Below, one piece after another: positions 49,101 through 61,793 of a DNA stretch of 64,000 nucleotides. The position numbers and the translations under genes are program-made. This stretch comes from Prunus persica. Taxonomy: Eukaryota > Streptophyta > Magnoliopsida > Rosales > Rosaceae. The notes beneath the pieces were generated by a model, which saw only the letters and a program-made list of their open reading frames with translations, did not search any database and was not told the origin of the DNA. Numbering within the stretch: the first letter of the stretch is position 1; every line of letters begins with the position of its first letter. The stretch covers positions 16,302,789 to 16,366,788 of the forward strand of contig NC_034012.1 of NCBI RefSeq assembly GCF_000346465.2, written 5' to 3'.

Positions 49101-49584
49101 TTGTAACAACTGCACAAGCTTACTTGTGCACCAAGCAGCAAATAGAAACTTGGCACGCATGTCTCTTCCAATGTCATAAGGAATTTTTAATTGTGTTTTT
49201 CCTTCAAACAGTAAAAATTTCAAGTAGTTCCTTTCTCCTTCTTCTTCCACTTCAAACAGAAAGGAAAATAAGAGGTGTTAAAATAACAATATTCTTTTTC
49301 TTCTAAATGAGTATGAAGATCTATTGAAGGGAAGAGACTCTTAGCTAGTTGTATCATGTTTGTTCTGCTACTATAAATTCTAATAATTCGCAGCTCCTAC
49401 ACTATTGTTGCACATATATGAATTATGAAAAAGTTATGCCGTCCAATATGCTTGTTTTTTGTTTTTTGTTTTAATAGAAAAAGAAAAAGAAAAAGAAAAA
49501 GAAAACTATCTGTTATGCTTGTTATGTTCTCTTTATTTTGTCAAAAAAATTTCTTGAGTTTGGCTATTGACAAAAACCATAGCA
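49101..49584. other. Intergenic, no gene
   Basis: AT-rich, with a short (GAAAAA)n-like tract at 49476-49503. Nothing else recognised. Confidence 0.4.
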
Positions 49585-50156
49585 CTTGCACAGTCCCTGA
49601 GGGTGGGCAAGGAGGGCGATGGCCATGGGCCTTGCATTTGTAGGGCCCCGAATTATATATTTTATATATGTACCAAGTTGATGAAGAATATGATTTTAGA
49701 GGAGAATAATTTCAATAGTTTGGCATTTGGAGCTCCTAAATCTGATTACAAGTGTTTCTAAAGAGTCCAAATGAAAATTATGTAATAGATGAACATCAAT
49801 TGCATGTATTTAAGTATTTAATTTCCAAAAAGTATTTCATTGCTAAAAGTAGCAATCAATGAAAGAAAGCCAATAGGGACTAGAAATTCTTTTATTTATC
49901 CAAAAATTCTTGTTAGTAGATTATTTAGCAAGGAAATATGAAAGAGTGCAAATTATTTGTATCCTCATTCTTGTTTATTTTCAGATTGGGGCAGCGATTA
50001 TATGGCCAATACTGGAGCCGTGTTTATTTATCCAAATTGTAGTTAATTGCATAATTTTTTTTCCATGTTAGTTTATTATATTCAAGAGAACGAAAGAGAA
50101 ATGGGCCTCATTTTCATTTCTAGCCTAGGGCCACTCAAAAGTCAGGGCTGGCCCTG
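49585..50156. mobile_element. Non-autonomous hAT-like remnant (GGCCCTG ends)
   Basis: The right end is AGTCAGGGCTGGCCCTG, and the inverse strand reads CAGGGCCAGCCCTGACTTTT, typical of a widespread plant hAT terminus. The left side holds a degraded partner (CCCTGAGGGTGGGCAAGG, GGCCATGGGCC). No coding. Confidence 0.5.
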
Positions 50157-50676
50157 TCTTTAGAGTAAATACAGTGGTCTGCATGTAGGAAAGAATATGA
50201 GACTGCTTCCTTGATATCTGTTGATGGCAGAATTATAGGAGATGACCTCGTGGTGTTCTTTTTATCCGGGGGACTTCTCTCTTCAGATAGCAATATCAAA
50301 AATTAGTGTTGCCGGAGAGAAAGAAAAAAAGAAGAAGCCAACTAGCCACAAAAGAGAAGAAGAAAAAAATCACCAGATGACAAGAGAAAGAAGAAAACTG
50401 GCGGAGAGAAAGAAGAAAAAAATAAAGAGAGAAGAGAGAAGGAAAGAAAAGAAAAAATAATAATAAAAAAAGAAAAAGGAAAGAGGAGAGAGAGAAGAGT
50501 GAACTCATGATGAGAATCACACGATAAAAAATTCAATTCCGTAACAAATTCGCATTATTGGACTTCACAACGGAGAAGCGCCCTTAGATAAATGGGCTAA
50601 GCACACAAGTTGGGCTCAAATTATTAATACATATACTTCAAAAATACACATCTTTACAAAATAGGACCGCACCTAA
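50157..50676. other. Intergenic, purine-rich
   Basis: 50310-50510 is a GAAAA/GAGA-rich low-complexity block. The open frames there are artefacts of composition. No gene. Confidence 0.45.
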
Positions 50677-51501
50677 GAGCAACTCCACCCCTTAGGGCAA
50701 AGTCTAAGGCAAGGGCAAGCTAGGGCAAGCAAGGGCTGACACTATTCACGTGAATAGTGTCAGCCTTGCCATTTGTGGTTCCACCCACAAGGGCAAAGTC
50801 TAGGGCAATTACTATTCATTGTACTTTATTTCCTATTTTTTTATATTTTAAATCATTAATTTTGATAATCTTTTTAATTAAATTTTCGGATAAGATTTTT
50901 GGATGTGAATCTCGGTTGCCACGTGTCTTATTCCAGATAAAAAGATTTGGTGTGGAAAATGAATTATGTGAGTGGAGAGTAGAAAATATTGTATGGAGAA
51001 GAAATTGTATGAAGATTTGGTGTTGAAAGTAGATAAAATGGTTAGGTATTTATAGGGAAAAAATACATACATTTTTGGTATTTTTTAAAAAAAAATTTCA
51101 GAATTTTTTCGAATTTTTTTGGATTTTTTAAAATTTTTTTGGCCAAAAAAATGAGAACCGTAGGATTTATGAAAAAAATCCAATCGGAGCCACCCGGTGA
51201 CGACACGTGGCAGTAGCCGTTGGAGCTGACATCATTGATGACGTCAGCGCACTTCAGTCAAATTTTTTTTACCGTTGGCGCGTGTATTACACGTGGGTCT
51301 GTGGGAAAAACTTGATTTTAGTGCGCTGACGTCATCGTGACGTCAGCTCAACTCGGGCTCGAGCCCAGTCTGATTTCGCCCTTGGGCCTGCCCGGGCTCG
51401 TGGGACCCGCAGCTTGCCCGGGCTGGATTGCTTGCGCTGGAGCTGGACTCGGGCTCCTTTTTGCCTTTTGCCTGGGCCAGCCTCTACCGCTGGACTTGCT
51501 C
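50677..51501. mobile_element. Harbinger/Tourist-type MITE with TAA duplication
   Basis: The termini GAGCAACTCCA and TGGACTTGCTC are inverse at 10 of 11 positions. TAA flanks both ends (50674-50676 and 51502-51504), the duplication expected for PIF/Harbinger. The 825-bp body contains GGGCAAAGTCTA(A/G)GGCAA repeats, a 30-bp perfect palindrome, and GACGTCA-type direct repeats near 51220-51350. No transposase. Confidence 0.75.
50735..50764. repeat. 30-bp perfect palindrome
   Basis: Each 15-base half (GCTGACACTATTCAC and its inverse) meets at a CACGTG core with no spacer. It lies inside the Harbinger-type MITE. Confidence 0.95.
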
Positions 51502-51703
51502 TAAGGCCATATATAATGTCCTCATTATAGAATTCTTGAGGGCGAAACTCCCCACCAGGACGGAGATTTGTAAGGAAAATAATTATCTTATTACTATTCA
51601 GCCCATAACTATTTTAGATAAATGGGCTAAGCACACCAATTGGACTCTTTGGGAGTCACCCATCAAACCTTTAATAAACACTGTATCATATCAGATCTTT
51701 CAG

Positions 51704-51711
51704 TTTCCCGC
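51704..51711 (+). promoter_or_regulatory. E2F-type site upstream of ORC1
   Basis: TTTCCCGC matches the plant E2F consensus (TTTSSCGS). It lies about 717 bp before the ORC1 ATG, with a weaker TTTCCCAC 16 bp on. Plant pre-replication genes are commonly E2F-regulated. Use at this site is inference; it would be proximal only if the leader contains an intron, as the GT at 52258 hints. Confidence 0.45.
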
Positions 51712-52420
51712 CATTGCAATTTCCCACCATTTTTTGTCTCTTTTTAAAACTGATCATAAATAAATTTTTAATTATTAATTTATTCAGATAAAAGATTATT
51801 TTATTCTTGGAATATTTTATTAGTATAAAAGTTGACTTTTTGATCAGGAAGGAATTTGGACATATCAATTAGACCACTGCGTATAGCACATCGAGATGAG
51901 TTCGTAGACACATAGTGGACTCAAATCCGAGTTGTAATGAGAGAGATACGATTAAAATTCAAGTAGTGGCAAAATCGTAGTTTTTCGAAATTGGTTTTTA
52001 AAAACCAGATTTTTCCCTCTCTCTGGGCGCGCTCTCTCTCCTCACTCTCGACTCCAATCTCTCTCTCTTCGATTCTCTCTGCTCAGGTCACGGCAAGAGC
52101 CGGCGCTGGTCTTGTTCCAACCGGCTCGACCTCACCGTCCAAACCCACCAGTTTTCCCTGCCGGAAAACTCCAATCCTACCGGCGGTGACGACTGGTTTT
52201 CTCCGGTTTTTCCCGGCGTCGCCACCGCGTTTCCGGCGAGCTTCTCCGTCGAACCAGGTATGGTTTCTCACCTATTCTTCAAGCTGTAGCTGCCTGTTGG
52301 GTAGGATTGGATCCAATTTTGCGGTTAGAGTTCCGTATTGGAACCTAGGTTTTGGCCGGTTTCTCTCTCCACTCTTCTCTTCTGTAATTACGTTACCATT
52401 CTCTCTGCGCGCTCGGAGCA

Positions 52421-55400
52421 ATGATGGCAGAGACTCCCAAGAGAGGCCTGCAATCCCCTAAGAAATCCAAGCGTTTCAACCCCAAACCCTCGCCTTCTCT
52501 CACTACTCCAACTCCACAAACCCTGACCACTCCTCGCCGGTCGGCGCGCCGAGCCTTGCTACAGTCCGATTCCCCCGCCCCTCAGAAACTCTTCGAAGAT
52601 TCGACTAAGAAAACCTTGAGAAAAGATGCGACGGCTGGAACATTGAACTCCCAGCAAAATGATTCGCCCAAAACACGAAGAAAGGGGGAAATTCCAAAAA
52701 CCCCAAAATCTGCAGGGAAGGGCAAGAAATCGAAGTGTAAAGAGGAGGGAAATTTGACTGAGGTTGAAGTTGCATTCTCTCCAGAGACGCCAGGGCAATC
52801 TGAGACTAAGAAGAGGAAGAGGGACGAGGAGAGCAAGGTAGTTACACGCTCGAGGGCCTCGAAAAATGTCAACTTTGAGAAGAACAAGGCAGTATCAAGG
52901 AGACGGGTTTATTATAAGAAGGTTGTGTATGATGGGGGTGAATTTGAGGTCGGGGATAATGTTTATGTGAGGAGGAGAGAGGATGCAAGCTCGGATGACG
53001 AATTGGTTGAAGTGGATGAATGTAGGGTGTGCTTTAAGTCTGGGAAAGCTGTAATGATCGAGTGTGATGATTGTTTAGGTGGGTTCCATTTGAAATGCTT
53101 GAAACCTCCATTGAAGGAGGTTCCTGAAGGAGATTGGATATGTGGGTTTTGTGATGCTCGCAAATTGGGAAGGGAAGTCAAGCTTCCGACACCACCAGAA
53201 GGGAAGAAAAGGGTTAGAATGTTGAGGGAGAGGCTTCTCTCGAGCGATTTATGGGCTGCCCACATTGAAAGGTAGATGTTTAATTTGGTTTAATTTTGTT
53301 TATGGTGCAAGTGTGTGCTGTTATTTTGGTTGTAATGTACGTGGCCTTGGTTTGTGCTTTTGAATTTGTGCAGTATATGGAAAGAAGTAGATGGTATCTA
53401 TTGGTGTCGAGTACGTTGGTATATAATCCCGGAAGAGACTGTGGCTGGAAGACAACCTCATAATTTGAGGCGAGAAATTTATCGCACAAATGATTTTGCT
53501 GACATTGAGGTGATAGATGACATCTAATCGATTATTTGTCTACTAGAAGAATAAATGGTTATATAGCTGTGGTTGCTTTATCCCATAGAAATGTTCCCTC
53601 TGTTTGAATAAATTTGTCATGATAGGACCTTGTTGTTTTTCCGCATGAAAGAAATCAGAATCACATGAAGAAATAGCGAGACGTCCTACTTGTTTTATTC
53701 AATTGTTCGTTTTATATTTTCTAGTAAAGGATCCTTGCAATTCTTCTAAAAAAATGTAGTGAACCCTTGCAATTGTTAATTAGAGCAACCAAGCCAAAAA
53801 CATTCATGGCATAGTTTTGGATCAGATATTATGGTGAAAAGAGGTATATCTTGCCATCCTTCAGTTTGTAACTGTAATATTTCATATATTTACAGATGGA
53901 GTCTATTCTTCGACATTGTTTTGTCATGAATCCCAAAGAATATGCCAAAGCGAATGAAGGGGATGATGTTTATTTGTGTGAATATGAATATGATATTCAT
54001 TGGCACAGTTTCAAGCGTCTTGCTGAGATTGATAATGGTGAAGTGGTAAGCGTTTCTGGAAATGAGACTCAGCATTTGAAAATTCTTCAAAAATTTCAAA
54101 TGGATTAAATTGAGTTGAATTTATGGGGTTTAACTATTTGGTAGGATGATGATGGAGCTGAAAGCGATGAAGATTGGAAACTTAGCAAAGACTCAGGCTC
54201 TGATACAGAAGAAGAAATGGACTATGACGAGGAGAGCATAAAAAATATACTAGCCAAACCATCTAGAGCTCATGAACTGGCTGCAGTATGGACACTATCT
54301 TCTAATTCTATCTCATACTTGTGGCTTTAGTTTGTTTACTTCCCCAAATTGAACTAGTCAATTCTGTATCTACAGAATTCACAGAAGGGGCGGTTCTTTG
54401 GACTTCAGAAGATAGGAGTTAAGAAAATCCCAGAGCATGTAAGATGCCACAAGCAGACTGATCTTGAAAGAGCAAAGGCAGCACTTCTGTTGGCATCATT
54501 GCCTAAGTCTTTACCTTGCAGGGATAAGTATGTGAGAATCAGTTCATTAAAGGTTTTCTTGATCTGCGTTACTGTAACATTGTAATCATGGAGACCTGCT
54601 TGTGTGCAGAGAAATGTTGGAGATAACTGCATTTATCAAAGATGCCATCTCTGATGATAAATGTCTGGGACGTTGCCTGTACATTCATGGTGTTCCTGGA
54701 ACTGGCAAGGTACGGTCTGTGGTTGTGTTTATAAATAGGTAGCTACATTGTTTCAGATAGGCTGTAAATTTCATTTATGTACTTTTCATGGATAAAATGA
54801 GTTTTATTTATTCCTTTTGTAATATCTGTGTAACTGCAGACAATGAGTGTACTAGCAGTAATGAGGAATCTAAGAACTGAAGTTGATGCAGGAAGTATAA
54901 GACCCTACTCTTTTGTGGAGATAAATGGTCTAAAGTTGGCATCACCAGAGAATATTTATAGGGTAAACACATATTTATATTTGATGTTCTATGCTTATCA
55001 TGATGGCATGCATTGCTGCCTTGTAACACACGTGTTTGCACAGGTTATATATGAAGCATTAAGTGGGCACAGAGTTAATTGGAAGAAGGCTCTCCACTTG
55101 CTAAATGAACGATTTTCTGAAGGAAAGAAAATTGGCAAAGAGGATGACAAGCCTTGCATTCTTCTCATTGATGAACTTGATCTTCTTCTGACCAGAAACC
55201 AGTCGGTAACCCTTTTTTCTTCTATCAGTTGGTACCTTCTGCATTTTATGATGTGACTATTTTTTAAAAACTATTCCAGTTTTGTGTTATATATAATATA
55301 GTTGTTACTACCCATGATCTTGAAATAGTCAAAATTACATACTTGTAGTGTTTTTTTGGTTTCAGGTTCTTTACAACATTCTTGACTGGCCTACTAAGCC

Positions 55401-58400
55401 ACACTCAAAGTTAGTTGTAATAGGTGTGCTTTTATTTATTTTCAGTAGGCATCCTCGTCAAATGATTTTTGTATTCTTTTATCTCAAAACGAAATAGAAA
55501 AAACAATGATGATGACTATGAGATTGTTAATGATTGCATCATTAACTGTTTGTAATGAAATACATGTTCAGGCATAGCAAATACCATGGATCTTCCTGAG
55601 AAGTTGCTTCCTCGTATTTCAAGTCGTATGGGAATCGAAAGGCTTTGCTTTGGCCCCTATAATTACCAACAGCTTCAAGAGATAGTTTCTAGTCGTCTTA
55701 AAGGAATTAATGCCTTTAAAGAACAAGCTATAGAATATGCTTCAAGAAAGGTTAGCTGCATGTTAACTGTTTCATCATAAAATTGATTTTCTTTTGTCTT
55801 TTTTCTAATAGTTATTATTTGGCCATAGTGGATGAGCGCATTGGAAACTCCATCTCTGATAGTATTTGAACATATATTCAGGTAGCAGCTATTTCAGGAG
55901 ATGCCCGTCGTGCATTGGAGATATGCAGGCGTGCAGCAGAAATCACAGATTATCGACTTAAGAAGCTAATCTCAAATTCTAATAATGCTTTTGAAGGTAT
56001 AGACTTCAACCACAACCCCTTTAAAGTTGGAAACTTGATTTGAACAATCCTTATTTTGTTAATGTTTTGGTAATCTGTCCTATTCTCCTTCCACTTCATT
56101 GAAACTGTATCACCGTAAGTTTCAATTGCTGGAATTATGTAGTAGACAGAAATATTTTTGTTTGGTTTTATTTCTGTCAATGGTCATGCACCCGCGGGAA
56201 AGATGTTTTCTGTTAGTCATATTTCACACTTTTTAGCTATTTCTTGCGATTGATTGCTTTAATTTAGTTCAGATTAATGACTAATTTTGGCTTCTAGTTT
56301 CCACTCACCACATCAACAGAACATAGAGTATATAAGTTAACCTTCCATGAACATCACTTGATATTGAGGTTTGACATGGCTCCATATTGGGACTTCCTCA
56401 GAATATTGACACTTTGTTCTGATGTGGTGCCAACTTGCCCAGTTGCATCTTTATTTAACATCATGGTGTAGACTATTGATGCATTATTTTGATTTGTTAT
56501 TTAACATCATATTGATTCTAGTTTGTAACTTTTATTTTTGTGCTTTTGTTTTCAGTTTTATGTTAGTGAAACATTTTACATTTTAGGATTACTTGAAAAA
56601 TCCAGAATGCGTTCTGTCAAAGCAAGCTTTAAACTATACTTCGTAGAGAAATGTTCTCTTGCCAGACAATCTGGCAGCGTAAAATGCTTATGTTGCAAGA
56701 CTCTGAATTTAGGCCATTTATTAGGTTGGTTCTTGTCTTAGTGTGTTATCCAAATTCACAATCTAGCAACATAAGCATCATTAGAGTAGTTTAGAATATT
56801 ACTTTTGTCCGAAAAAAAAAAAAACATGGCCTTTCATTGGCAAAGAATCAACTGGTCCCATAATGAGAGTTTGTGTCATAGAAGAGCTGGTTTAAATATC
56901 AAATAATACATGTTTTGTTTTTTTGTTCTGTTTTTGGTATTGGTTTTGTTTCATTTTCTTTTATTTGAAAAAAATGAAAATTAAGCAGCCTTTAAACCAG
57001 TATTCTTTTTTGGTCAACCAAGGAATTAGAAATGTCAACTTCTCTTCTTTCCTGTATCCTGAAGTTTCAAAAGAAATACTCTGTTACTACATTGGTATTA
57101 TTAAGCACCAGCATCTCATGTAGCTTAAACTCTATGTGCTTGCTTTGTTTAGGAGCGTTATTATCTTGCTTTGAGGCTTTAATTCTTGACACTTACAGGA
57201 TTTATATGTACCTGCTTTGCAGGAAAATCACTTGTTGGAATGGCAGAGGTTGAAGCAGCCATACAAGAAATGTTCCAGGCACCTCATATTCAAGTGAGTC
57301 AGATTATATCTTACAGTCATGATAAAAAATGATTTCTGTTGGTGAAACTTCGTTTATTTAAATGGTATGTTACATCTTAGAAGACATAATCAATACTCTT
57401 GAGTGAGGCATATGATGCAGTGATTACTACCTTAGTATGCATTCCTAATATGAAATACATGAGATCCAGATAGCTACATAGTTTTTTGGTCGAGTAACAA
57501 AGATGAAAATGGTGTCAGTTGGAGTTTGCTAACTCTTATAAGTGCCATTCTTAAAAGGAGTAGCATGGGGAAAAATGGCTTTCAGGACCCAAATTATCTT
57601 TTAAAGTAGTGAATTTCTGCACTAGTAGCATTCAACTCCATACAACTTTAGCTGCATAAATTGTTATTGGGTTGAAAGGAAGTTTTGTTTATCTATGTTG
57701 TATCTGGAAGAACAAAAATTTTTTTTTTAATAAAAATTCTCTCTACCTTCTTCAGAGATATATTAATGCTAATTCTTTTCTTTGTTTTTTCCTGGCAGGT
57801 GATGAAAACTTCTTCCAGGCTGAGTAAAATATTTTTGACTGCCATGGTGTATGAACTCTACAAAACAGGAATGGGGGAAACTACTTTCGAAAAGGTGAAC
57901 TTCTCAAGAATTTTCCTGAACAATGTGTGCATTTACTTTTTTTGTATCATACACTCAGAGTAACTTCGGTTTAAATAATAGTATTTCACACTGGAGGTGA
58001 TGATTATTTTTGGGCCGCAGGCTTGCATTGAAATGCTGACTAAAAGAATACTTATTGTTCTTGACTGCTATACTGCATCTCAACTACAAACCAGATTATT
58101 TTTATTATGGTTCACCAGTTTCTTTGATGCCTTCACTGTATCTAGCTCTGGAATTTTAAGATTAATTGATATGTAATAGTGTTTTCATTGAAGTTATGTT
58201 TTTCCTTGCAGTTGGCAATGACAGTCTCATGCCTCTGTACAAGCAACGGAGAAGCATTTCCTGGACATGACATGCTATTAAAAATTGGGTAAGACATGCG
58301 ATGATACTAATAACTTGCTATATGCATGTGTAGAAACATAGTCTATTGATCTCCTCTGGTCCTTGTTGTCTTGTCAAATGGGAGTGTTCTGAACCTGAAG

Positions 58401-59052
58401 AGTGGCACTAGTTTTGGCTTTTGACTAAGAAAATATTGAGTGTTATATAAAATGACTGCTTTCATTTCTTTTGTACTTTGCACATACAATTTTAGGTGAT
58501 GGCCCCTCTTCATTTTATGTTCTCTTTGATGCGGATGTCAGGTTTCTTTTTTAAATGGCTTTACTCTTATGATGTCCATTTTCGAGTGCTGTTATTTGTG
58601 TCTGCAATTGCCTTTCTGGAGAATAGTTAGTGAGAACGATTAGTGGTTAATTTCTGGAGTTGATACTAACTTTATATAAGCATGGATTATTTAATATCTG
58701 AATTGTACATTTTTGGCAGTTGTAAACTTGGGGAGTGCAGAATTGTTTTATGTGAATCGGGAGCAAAGCATAGGTTGCAGAAGCTGCAGCTCAATTTTCC
58801 AAGGTTAGTTTTCTGTCCAGCTCTTGACATCATCCCTCCCCCAAAAGTGATTTCTATTAGAATTCTGTTTAATCCAGCTACTTTGAACTTTGGATTTGAT
58901 GGTTCACCCTTTCATGCAACTGCATTACCATCAGAAGAAAACCTTGGACTATTCTGTGACCTCATATGATTTTATGTCTCTCTTTCAGCGACGATGTCGC
59001 ATTTGCACTCAAGGACAGCAAGGAGCTACCTTGGTTGGCCAAGTATCTATGA
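52421..59052 (+). CDS. ORC1: Origin recognition complex subunit 1, complete (852 aa, 16 exons)
   Basis: Largest ORC subunit; an AAA+ ATPase that marks replication origins and loads MCM helicase with CDC6. Exons: 52421-53271, 53374-53509, 53896-54045, 54145-54285, 54376-54527, 54610-54709, 54840-54962, 55044-55205, 55366-55423, 55572-55750, 55882-55996, 57223-57293, 57799-57894, 58212-58288, 58720-58803, 58989-59052. All are GT-AG and the phases close at TGA 59050-59052. The N-terminus is basic and disordered (SPKKSKR, TPRRSARR). A BAH domain (from about residue 163) is interrupted by a PHD finger (CRVCFKSGKAVMIECDDC, WICGFC), the plant ORC1 arrangement. Walker A is GVPGTGK (504-510, split by an intron), Walker B is ILLIDELD (590-597), sensor 1 is IANTMD, and arginine-rich AISGDARRALEI follows. 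A C-terminal winged-helix region ends ELPWLAKYL. Either of two adjacent ATGs could start translation. Confidence 0.95.
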
Positions 59053-59513
59053 TTCTTCTAGATTCAATCATTTTCGATTCTTCATTCAAAAGAAGAGTTT
59101 TGACCCTCATTCTTCATTTGTTTCAATTGCTACATTCTCGTCATAAATTTATGTCACTTCCAATTGCGATATCACTATCTTTATTTTCCTCCTAATAAAT
59201 TATTATATCACATTTGAGACTTTGCGAAATTTTAGCAGAACATACTTTAAGCATCTTTATTTATTTATTTTGGCGAAACATAATATGAAATAAACAATTA
59301 AAATCTAAACTTTATAAAATAAAATTATAAAAAAAAAAAAAACTAATTAAAATCAAGTCTTGAAGGTTGAAACCGCGCGCTCGAGCAACCTGGTAAACTG
59401 TCAATTGCAGAAAAGACTAGCTCCTTCCAAGCATTGAATTGCCATTATGCTATGATCCCTGCTGGAGTAGAATAAAAATTAGACTTAATTGAATTCCAAT
59501 TAAAACAATAAAA
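59053..59513. other. ORC1 3' flank
   Basis: AT-rich, with an A run at 59330-59342. No gene is supported; a second exon of the neighbouring minus-strand frame cannot be excluded. Confidence 0.4.
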
Positions 59514-59843
59514 CTAAATAACATCTAACACTGTTAATAATAAAGTGAATGTGGGTGAGATGTGTTTCCCAAGTGAGGGAAACATACCACCACCGGCGGT
59601 GTTCCCTTTGTTTAATAGGGTTGGAAGTTTCCGAACGAAGGCCCGAATACCATGTTTAGCGGTGATCCCGAATAGCTCAGGGGCTTGGTCAGATCGATTA
59701 AAAGGTTGAGGAGAAGACAGAGTGGAATTGCATGCATGAATATTGATAGAAATAATGGAAGAGAATAAAAGGATGAAAATGAAACAGCCATGTTGGATTG
59801 GGTGATGAAACTGCACTAGCATGTTTCTTCGTGAATGCGCCAT
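59514..59843 (-). CDS. Possible small secreted protein (109 aa), unrecognised
   Basis: I do not recognise the family. The frame starts MAHSRRNML and has a signal-peptide-like hydrophobic stretch at residues 18-37 (GCFIFILLFSSIISINIHA) with a cleavage-like site before Cys. A charged, mostly soluble middle (APELFGITAKHGIRAFVRKL) and a hydrophobic tail follow. A minus-strand TATA-like TATATAC lies about 45 bp before the ATG (59886-59893). A GT within the GGTGGTGGTATG context near 59589 could be a splice donor, so the true C-terminus may differ. It could be a peptide-hormone precursor, but nothing proves expression. Confidence 0.4.
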   Translation of the reverse strand: MAHSRRNMLVQFHHPIQHGCFIFILLFSSIISINIHACNSTLSSPQPFNRSDQAPELFGITAKHGIRAFVRKLPTLLNKGNTAGGGMFPSLGKHISPTFTLLLTVLDVI

Positions 59844-60280
59844 GTCTTTTTGGAAGATTTATTTTGCCGACAGACAGCTCGATTGTATATATTTTTTTTG
59901 GGGTTCTTATATCTAGGTCTAAAATGATTAGCTGTCATTGGATTTAGTCCATGCATTTTTGGTTTTAGATGTAGGTCATTTGACTTTTATTACTCTTTTT
60001 ATTATGTCGATTTTACCATTTGAGATACATAAGAAAAACATTGAAAATCTAAATTTAATGAATTATTTACTTGTAATTAAATTTCAAGTTTTTAATTTAG
60101 AATTCTTTCATTGATAATATTTACCTAATATATGGGTAAAATACAAATTAATCAATTGAAGTAAAGGCCCACATATTATACTAATCAATTAGGCAAGCAC
60201 TTACATTAAACTATGTACCTAACATACAGGTAAATAGTGTTCTTATTAGCATAAAAAAAAATTTAGTGATAAATCGTGTT

Positions 60281-60360
60281 ACCTATAAGTCATGAACATA
60301 AATTAGAATACTACCTATAAGTTAGGAACATAAATTAGAAGACTACCTATAAGTCAGATA
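60281..60360. repeat. 32-bp tandem repeat, 2.5 copies
   Basis: Units start ACCTATAAGT at 60281, 60313 and 60345. Related TACCT...CCATAGG motifs recur to 60540. Confidence 0.8.
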
Positions 60361-61793
60361 CAAAAATAGACAAATAAAATTGTATGTTGCCTATAAAAAT
60401 GTACATAAAATACTATTATTCATTGTCTAAAATAGGAAAAAACAAATATATACCTATGCAATAGGCAATATGACAATATACCTACACCATAGGATAATTT
60501 ATCTACAAGAGTATATACTATACCTCTACCATAGGGCGAACAAAAATAAAAATAATGGCATATAAATTCTCATCTTACTCATTTTAGACAATAGGGATAT
60601 AATAGGAACAAAAAAATTTAAATACAAATCAGTTAAATACAAAAGTTTGAATCAACATGTTAAAGATGGAATGTAATCTACGTGGCAAACTAGTCAAGGG
60701 ACTTGTATCAATAAACAATAATTCGAGGACTAGACCCAATTATTGGTTGGATTTTTGAACCTCTATCAAATTTTCTATATTTTTTTTATGCTACTGGTTT
60801 GTATGTAGAAGCAGCAAGTTGAAGAGTGGGTTGGGGGCAATTACTTTAAGTATAAAAAAATATTTTTAGTTATTGGAGTTAGGTTTGAAAACAATTTTGT
60901 TGACCGTAATTTTAATTGAGTTCCACTATTTTCACTCCCTAATTCTATTTCTGTATATACCTTATTTTAAAATTTTGGCTAAATTGTAACGGTTCTTCGA
61001 CTATGACCCAACTTCAGTTTTCGTCCCTCATGTTGCAAAATTGTTATGATCATCCCTCATGTTTAAAATTAGCTTGAATTATGAGAGAGTGGAAGGATGG
61101 GGACCGTGGGGTGGCTATGATGGGCAGTTGTTGAAGTCTAGTAGTTTGGTTAAGGGGCGGAGCCAGAATTCAATGTCTGGGAGCCATAAGCTGAAATTTT
61201 ATCATTGTTTCTTATTATTATCACCTTCCATTTATTATACATATACTGAAAGATATGTACAAGAAATTTCTTTTAGTTTTATTTAAAGTTAAGTCTTTAT
61301 TAAGTGAAAGGTGAAAGTACAATTTTACCCATGCAAGCGCGCATCACATGCACTCAAATTGACATAATTGAGGAATATGACTTAATTTATTAACCACTAC
61401 AAATGCGATGATGAAATTGGAAAAAGTAGAATAACAAAAACAATGTTTTTTTATCGTTAATTTAAACCCAATAAAAATGTTGAAACTTTGATAAGAAGGT
61501 AAAACATCACCGAGAAAGTGGAAAACACTTACAACAATATAATACAAATTGCAAGGCCTCGTTGTGTGTGATGGACTTGTTGACTTGGAAAATATTGTGT
61601 TACAGGGAATTTGACAAGAAGTTTCAAATTTGAAATGACTTAAAAGAGATTTCATTGGGTGGTGCCAAACATACTTTTTGTCCATTCTTTTTCTCTTTTT
61701 CCTTTCCTCTTGACTTCCTCATTTTCCCATTCTCTTTGCTTTCCCTTCAGCATTGTCTTCTTCTCTGTTTCTTCAGCTCATTTATAGCGTAAT
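60361..61793. other. Intergenic, no gene
   Basis: AT-rich. GGGGCGGAGCCAGAATTC near 61156 resembles the internal part of the hAT termini at 28774 and 40227. Minus-strand frames at 61344-61685 show no family features. Confidence 0.4.

Noticed and set aside
50242..50536. Lys/Glu-rich and Phe/Leu/Ser-rich open frames on both strands
   Set aside because: They are produced by a GAAAA/GAGA low-complexity block, not coding sequence.
52083..53265. Minus-strand frames opposite ORC1 exon 1
   Set aside because: Shadows of the coding exon; the plus-strand frame has clear BAH/PHD content.
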